Source: Gnetum montanum
Taxonomy: Eukaryota; Streptophyta; Gnetopsida; Gnetales; Gnetaceae
Direction: 5' to 3'
NCBI GenBank assembly: GCA_015680685.1
Contig: MNCI01025178.1
Coordinates: forward strand, 267,073 to 331,072
DNA length: 64,000 bases
A program made the translations under genes and the position numbers. Below are positions 58,892 to 64,000 of the stretch, one piece after another. The number at the start of each line of letters is the position of its first letter. Positions within the stretch are counted from its first letter, which is position 1. The notes below the pieces were generated by a model. It saw nothing but the letters and a program-made list of their open reading frames with translations. It made no database searches and was not told the DNA's origin.

Positions 58892-60420
58892 TTATAACTT
58901 TTTTTTGTTCTTCATGGAGAAGGCAGGCGCTGGCTTCAATTTAGAGCCAATCTTCACCTTGTCAACTAACATAGGATTCTCCAGAACATCCTCCAACGAT
59001 GGAATCCCTTCCTGCTAAAACATCAGATCACAGCCAAATCAAGCATTTATGTTACTCAATTGCAAACACAAATGCAATTTCTGTATAAAAAACACATGGA
59101 AAACAATAATTACATAGAATATACATGTGGCAAAGTTTGAGGCAACTGACGCCATCATAGTCTTCGTTCTGCTGATGTGAATTTCACAATTTACACAAGT
59201 CGTAGATAGAAACGAAGCAGAAAATCATCGATATAAAATAGCCACACTCGGCAAGACAGTAAAATTTAAAGCCACAAAATTCATAAATAACCTTTGTAAT
59301 CTAAATTCTAAACAGCAAAATCAATTGCAAAATGACAAAACACACGCGCTGTATAGGAAGGTGTATCATAAACAAGAAGCTGTTTAAATTCTAACCCACA
59401 AACAGCTGATGTCCATAAATCTCAATAATGAATCTGAACAGAGTCATGGTAATTTTACTGTTTACCCAGACAGTTCAATGTATTTACGCAAAACCTGCAT
59501 TCGTTAACAAGTTCCAGGTTGACGATTTAGTCAAAGTGAGATCTGAAATTAGAGTGTATATCAAGTGAGGACGTTTAGCCACAGCCCAGAAAGCAACTAG
59601 GAATGGGAGACGGGATACAATCTAAACCAAAGACTTGCAGAGGAACAGAGCAACCCCTGCAATATCTTATGAACAAAGGCATTCCGAATCTCTGGGGAGA
59701 AACGTTACAACAAAACGATAAGCACCAAATACACATAAACAGCGCCCGATCGTAAGAAATACAACTTAACAAAGTCCTAATTAACCTCCTCTGCACATAC
59801 AAAATACACAATTTCACATAAAACCTAAATCCATGCGAAAACAGAGAAATTTTGCGGGGTAGAAACAGGAGAGGCAGGTCTGCGCGTACCTGGCGAAGAA
59901 CAGCAAACCAGCGACGATGCTTCCAGACTTTGGCGTGCCTGAGTTGGGAAGGAAGAAACGCCATGAGAAGCAGCGAACCTGGAAACAAAACCGCAACTTG
60001 ATGAACACTGCGCCTGATGCTTACGGAATAATGCGTCCTTCTGAGATGGCCCAGAACCACGCCTCTGCGCCACAAACCCTTCATTCTGACATCCACAGTG
60101 TCGCCATTTCTGAAGCTGCTGCTGTTCATGATATCAGGCGTAGGAGTTGGCAGAGGCACTGGCCTTACTCTGCTGACGCAAACATCTTCTGTAACCTCCG
60201 TCGTACCATATTTTACTCTCACCATCATCTGATTCTGATCTCGATTACCTACAGTCGTGGAACTGTTTTTGATTTTGGGAATCTTTTCTTCTTCTTCTTC
60301 TTCTTCTTGCTGTTGTTGTTGTTGGTGTTGCTGCTCTGTGTCTGTGATAATTCCTGAATACCAGGTCTCGTCTGAATCATTCTGTGCCAAAATTTCTACA
60401 CTAGTCCCTCCCTTCATCAT
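58892..60420 (-). CDS. Agenet/Tudor-domain protein, two exons, 216 aa
   Basis: The exons are 60420-59890 (177 codons) and 59011-58892 (39 residues and TAA), read leftward. The intron 59889-59012 has donor CAG|GTACGC, acceptor TTTAGCAG|GAAG and phase 0. The first Agenet module has GTSVEILAQNDSDETWYSG and MVRVKYG, separated by a Q/E-rich run (QQHQQQQQQEEEEEEE); it ends near VSRVRPVP. The second has FRNGDTVDVRMKGLWRRGVV, VAVLFPG, then FLPSQLRHAKVWKHRRWF, matching the family's S.LR....W...W end. The tail (EGIPSLEDVLENPMLVDKVK) is lysine-rich at the end (MKNKKKL). Paired Agenet modules are Tudor-like folds that in plants bind chromatin marks or RNA; a nuclear role is inferred. ATG 60420 is the first in-frame start after an upstream stop near 60516. 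No damage is seen. Confidence 0.75.
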
Positions 60421-60472
60421 GCGCCGGAGATTGCCCTGTTCATTTCCTGATTCATTGGTCTGGTATGACCGG

Positions 60473-60514
60473 TCATGCCCTGCTAAGATCTCTCGTGGCT
60501 TGCAACGTGGCCAT
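60473..60514 (-). other. Upstream ORF of the Agenet gene
   Basis: A 13-codon ORF (ATG at 60514, TGA at 60473) lies 52 nt before the main start, in another frame. If it is within the mRNA it could lower translation of the main ORF; the transcription start is not known. Confidence 0.35.
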
Positions 60515-60542
60515 CACTCTTTCCTAGTTACTCTCGATTATG

Positions 60543-60583
60543 GGCGGGAACGAATGTTTCTGGAAGGAGGACTGCGCGGGAAA
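60543..60583 (-). promoter_or_regulatory. Two E2F-like sites upstream of the Agenet gene
   Basis: On the minus strand TTTCCCGC (60576-60583) matches the plant E2F consensus TTTSSCGC, and TTCCCGCC (60543-60550) is close to it. They lie 120-165 bp before the start codon in a GC-rich stretch without a clear TATA box. E2F control, as for many S-phase chromatin genes, is an inference. Confidence 0.4.
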
Positions 60584-60599
60584 TGGGGATTGATGTTTA

Positions 60600-61702
60600 A
60601 GATTTGAGACGGTTTGAATAAAACATTGGGGTAGACGGAAATAAAATCCTTCGAAGTAGCAGTTTTGTGCAATCTTTTTAAACATAATTTCAATTCTGCG
60701 AGGGAAAGGGTTACAAACACAGTGCTTCTCTGTTAGCCAATTGGGTTAAATTTTTAAATGATGTCATTTAAGAATTGTTTAAGACAAGCAATGCACTCCT
60801 GCTCAACATGGAATTGAAATGAAGATGATATTACCGTTGATAGAGAATGTATTATCTACGATCTGCTCATTATTGGGCTGTGAAAACTTTTAAAATGCTT
60901 TGATTTTTTTGAGAGAATATTGAGTTATGTTATTTATATTTATGTTTGAAACATGCTTCTAAGTTAGCATGTCAAGTGCCAAATATTAGGATTTGAACCA
61001 ATAGTTCGAGGTGTAAAGCATGATTTTCCTCCTTCACCCATAATAGATAAATTTGGTTACTAAAATGTTAGTATTATTAAAATGTCAATCTTATTATTGA
61101 TTTTTGAAATCATGCACAATAAAATATTCAGTTTCTACCAATAAACTGGCCACATGTAGGAGGGTAAACTTGGTTCTAGGACCCACCTGTTACTGATTTG
61201 CTGCAACAATAGTCTTCTAAAAAATGCTAGCAATATTTATATATTTATTGGTAGTTAAACATTCAGGCAAATGAGCTAATTATTTTACATTTGGTAAAGA
61301 AAGTTTCAAAATTGACATTATTTTCAGCCAAATTTATAAAATTCAGCATGAATTCATGTTAAATGAAAAATATTAATTTTCACGCGTGATGCAACAAAGT
61401 GAATGGAATTTGGAAATTTTATTATAAATGGGATTTTTGAGGTTTACTAACAACCATTATGTTTTGTTTTCATATATATGCAATTATTTTCATATCTAGC
61501 TAGTTCCCATTCCATAAACGAATAGTATGTTTCATGAATGGAATTAGGCATTATGTGTCATGAATGGAATTTGGAAATTTTATTATGAACGTGCTTGGTC
61601 AGTCTCTACTCAACTTCTTATGGCTTCTTATGGTACTCTCTCTACTTGCTTACAGCTACTCAACTTCATACGGGTTCTTTATGATATATTCTTCACAGAA
61701 AC
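60600..61702. other. Spacer between the Agenet gene and G4
   Basis: No gene seen. A short phrase, gaatggaatttggaaatttt, is repeated near 61401 and 61563 (with a partial third copy near 61536). Confidence 0.45.
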
Positions 61703-61867
61703 AATCTATTTCACATTTTATCATAATTTTAAGCAAAATATTTATAATTACATATATACACATTTGATGAATCATAAATAAGTAGAAAAAATCTATTTCA
61801 CATTTCATCATAATTTTAAACAAAATATTAATAATTACATATATACACATTTGATGGATCATAAATA
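61703..61867. repeat. 87-bp tandem duplication next to G4
   Basis: Copies at 61703-61789 and 61790-61867 share aatctatttcacattt and acatatatacacatttgatg. The second copy runs into the LTR start of G4; both copies contain TGATG(A/G)ATCATAAATA, which itself looks like an LTR start. Confidence 0.85.
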
Positions 61868-61873
61868 GGCCCT

Positions 61874-61967
61874 GTCAACTAGGCCTCATTGACTAGGCGT
61901 CATCAATGCATGATTTGATGCATTGACGTGGCCCCATCGATGTAGTATCTATTTTTAGCTATAAATA
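61874..61967 (+). promoter_or_regulatory. Palindrome array and TATA box, G4 LTR
   Basis: Units start at 61874, 61888 and 61922 (spacing 14 and 34), the same layout as the 5' LTRs of G2 and G3. TATAAATA is at 61960-61967, 18 bp after the last unit. Confidence 0.65.
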
Positions 61968-62173
61968 CGTGCTCACTTGTAGTGTTTATGGCATATCTTG
62001 TCATAATTATAACAAAGTTCTTATAGTTTTGTCATTTGAAAGTTAGAATATTTTTCTAAGTGCCTGTAATAGGAGCCAAGAGTGTATGGATCTTTATTCA
62101 AGCACTGTTGTAGTTGAGCACAGTAGTGTGTGCGGCAATAAAGACAAGCTTTTTGATAAACCTTACAACACTT

Positions 62174-63800
62174 CATTGAGGAGCTTCACGGAGAGTACAT
62201 TGTGCAAGATCATGACTTATGGGACTACCATCCCACTGAAACATAATGCAAACAAGATGAACAATAAGAAAAGTGCGATGAAGCTATGAAGGGGAAACGG
62301 TTCACTAACCCCTTGTCCTGCTAGATCAAATGAATAATGAGGAACCTCTTTCTGAGGGTTCTCAACATGAAGACTTTCTACCTCTTGACTTCAGTGAAGG
62401 GGAGTTGAACCCAAATCTTAAATTAGTGATTAACAATCTAGGTCTTGGTAATAGTGAGCCCCATAGTCATGGGAGTTCTAAAAAAGGGAGTTAAAGCAGG
62501 AACTTAGACAAGCATAATGATGATCACTCTAAGGATCGTGATTGTGAGAAACGAAGGGAAAGTGGTAAACACCATGATGGTGGTAGTTCTCCTCCCTCTT
62601 CACTCTCTTCATATGATTCAACTTCCTCCTCTAAATCTAAGTAGAATTGCATGAGGCAGGACAACAATGATAATTGTGAAGATCGTCATGAATGAAGGGA
62701 TGACAAAAGACATCACAAGGGTCATCGAGATCATGACCATGAACCTTTGCTAGCCACTTGTAATATGCTCAACATCATAGAGGTTGTCAAAATTCCTACC
62801 AAGCATATGAAAGATAGCGAAATCAAGAGGCTAGACATTAATAATATCCTTAGATTTGAGGGGGCATATAACTTAGATCCTCAAATGCATTTACAAGCCT
62901 TTCACAATGCTTGTGCCTTACAAAATATTGAAAATGATTGGCAAAAGCTCAAGCTATTCCCCAGAACACTCATCAAGAAAGCAAAAAGCCGATATCAATC
63001 TTTGGAACTAGAATCAATCTATTGATGAAGTACAATGTTAGAACTATTTAATGATAAGTATCATACATACTTTAGGATGTCAAACTTATGAAGGCAAATC
63101 CAAGGCTAGAAACAAAGAACACATGAACCCTTGGATGCCACCATGGGAAGGTATTATTCCCTTTTGCATAGATGTCCTAGCCATGGTTATTCTCAATGGG
63201 AGCAACTTTGCCATATCATAGATGGGCTCTAATCAGAAACGAGGAAAACTCTTGGGGTCTACACCCAAGGGAGACTATCAGAACTAAGAGCCCATCAAAT
63301 TCAAGGGCTAATTAAGTAGGTTGCAAAAGAAGAAGGTGAGTTGAGAAAATAGGAAAGTGTTGAGGAGTATAACCAGGACCCTTCCATTAGAAAAAAGGAG
63401 GTCCAATTCTATGATAATGAGGGAAAAGCATCACTTGATGAGATGGTGCAGCAAAAAACCTTGCCAATTCAAAAATTTGTCTAAAATTTCTACTAAGATT
63501 GATAAAATGTGGGAAGCTTTAAATAAAAAATTTCAAACTACTCTAAAAATTGCAAAATAATCCTAAGAACAAGGTAGTAATTGTGACTATAGGAGAAGGA
63601 AAGAAGTTGAACGTGCCTACCAAAGGGGTAAGGGCAAGGCTGCAGTAGTAGAAGAGGTTGTGGAGTTGGAATCAAATGACGATGGTGGGTGTGACATCTA
63701 CCAATATGAACATCCTACGGAATGTTTTCCTATTGTATCACATTTATAAAAATCTAGGATGTATGCTTTGAATTCTAGACTAGTGCAAAGGTAAGCACCT
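62174..63800 (+). pseudogene. gag remnant of G4
   Basis: Landmarks as in G3: a serine-rich linker near 62590-62640, then the gag core, open at 62747-63025 (IEVVKIPTKHMKDSEIKRLD, NLDPQMHLQAFHNACALQNI, LKLFPRTLIKKAK), the LCHIIDGL-like site near 63205 and the RGKGKAAVVEE-like and CDIYQYEHP pieces near 63630-63710. The N-terminus is lost in the LTR-gag deletion. Stops and frameshifts break the rest. Confidence 0.72.
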
Positions 63801-63821
63801 AGAAGGTTGTCTTATCCTTAA

Positions 63822-64000
63822 TGATGAGTGGCGAGGTACCCCTACACTCAACCATACGAATACAAGCGTAACACGTGCGATTCGGTCGAACTCCGCAGAC
63901 TAAGTGCCTACATGCCTCATGGAACACTTAAGGTTAATTATTCGTTGTCTTCCCAGACTTACTTGTATTTGTCACGGTGTATGGTTAAGTAAGTTTGAGG
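63822..64000 (-). repeat. Inverted LTR of the same family, at window edge
   Basis: Reading plus, it starts TGATGAGTGGCGAGGTACCC, the reverse complement of the LTR 3' end (compare 31885-31907). It is cut by the window end. It keeps many CpG sites (cacgtgcgattcggtcgaac) where the other LTRs have TG or CA, so it is probably the youngest family member here. Its preceding 5-mer is cttaa (63817-63821). Confidence 0.88.

Larger units (their letters stand above)
61852..63821 (+). mobile_element. G4: 5' part of a fourth Athila-type element
   Basis: It has the LTR start (about 61852-62173) with array and TATA box, then gag to 63821. A deletion of roughly 1 kb joins LTR to gag at about 62173, removing the LTR end and the primer site. 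At 63822 it is cut by an LTR of the same family in opposite orientation, and the rest lies outside the window or is lost. Confidence 0.82.

Noticed and set aside
59889-60032. Short introns inside the first Agenet exon (GTAAGC at 60029 with acceptors 46 or 86 nt on)
   Set aside because: Both would break the frame of the FLPSQLR...W...W motif and of the last exon; the unspliced reading keeps the domain.
59917-60607. Long plus-strand frames opposite the Agenet exon (poly-F/L and poly-S/C runs)
   Set aside because: They are antisense readings of the Q/E repeat and of the coding exon; the minus strand has the domains and splice sites.

Overview
The window looks like intergenic DNA from a seed plant with a very large, repeat-packed genome, perhaps a gymnosperm. 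This is an inference from the single ordinary-looking gene in 64 kb, the many old and CpG-depleted LTR retrotransposons, the LINE remnants and the AT-rich spacer. There is no bacterial gene layout, and I see no rRNA, tRNA or CRISPR locus.

Layout: (1) 306-11519 is an old Ty3/gypsy element of Athila type (called G1), cut on the left. A complete 3.8-kb minus-strand non-autonomous LTR element (1483-5271, target duplication cttgg) lies inside it, and a solo LTR (10467-11334, target duplication acata) lies inside its 3' LTR. (2) 13575-25035 is a second, end-to-end Athila-type element (G2) whose reverse transcriptase has been deleted. (3) 25036-30480 is AT-rich repeat DNA with a two-copy tandem repeat. 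(4) 30994-44382 is a third, full-length Athila-type element (G3, exact target duplication ccaag) that split a LINE (30500-30993 and 44383-46330). (5) 46331-50600 holds a possible minus-strand LTR and a GC-rich patch I cannot identify. (6) A second LINE (50620-51453, 55876-56170, 57811-57930) is split by a minus-strand Ty1/copia element (51454-55875, with assembly gaps) and by a fold-back element (56171-57810). (7) 58892-60420 (minus) is the one intact host gene, a two-exon protein of 216 residues with two Agenet (Tudor-like) modules. (8) 61852-63821 is the start of a fourth Athila-type copy (G4), interrupted at 63822 by an inverted, much less decayed LTR of the same family.

The Athila-type family shares TGATGAGT...ACTCATCA LTR ends, a TTGG..C.GTTGC primer-binding site, gag, protease, RT with FMDDFS, RNase H, a D,D35E integrase, and then a further ORF downstream of pol. 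The most interesting structure is its promoter. Every LTR has two to four 20-bp palindromes (ideal form GTTGACGAGGCCTCGTCAAC), set 34 bp or 14 bp apart, ending 18-19 bp before TATAAATA. The same array plus TATA box recurs inside G1, G2 and G3 between pol and the extra ORF, followed by an intron of about 300 nt with a recognisable branch point that ends at or next to the extra ORF's start codon. The solo LTR at 10467 keeps the same geometry with an unrelated palindrome. This suggests a second, spliced transcription unit inside the element and a promoter class defined by palindrome geometry.
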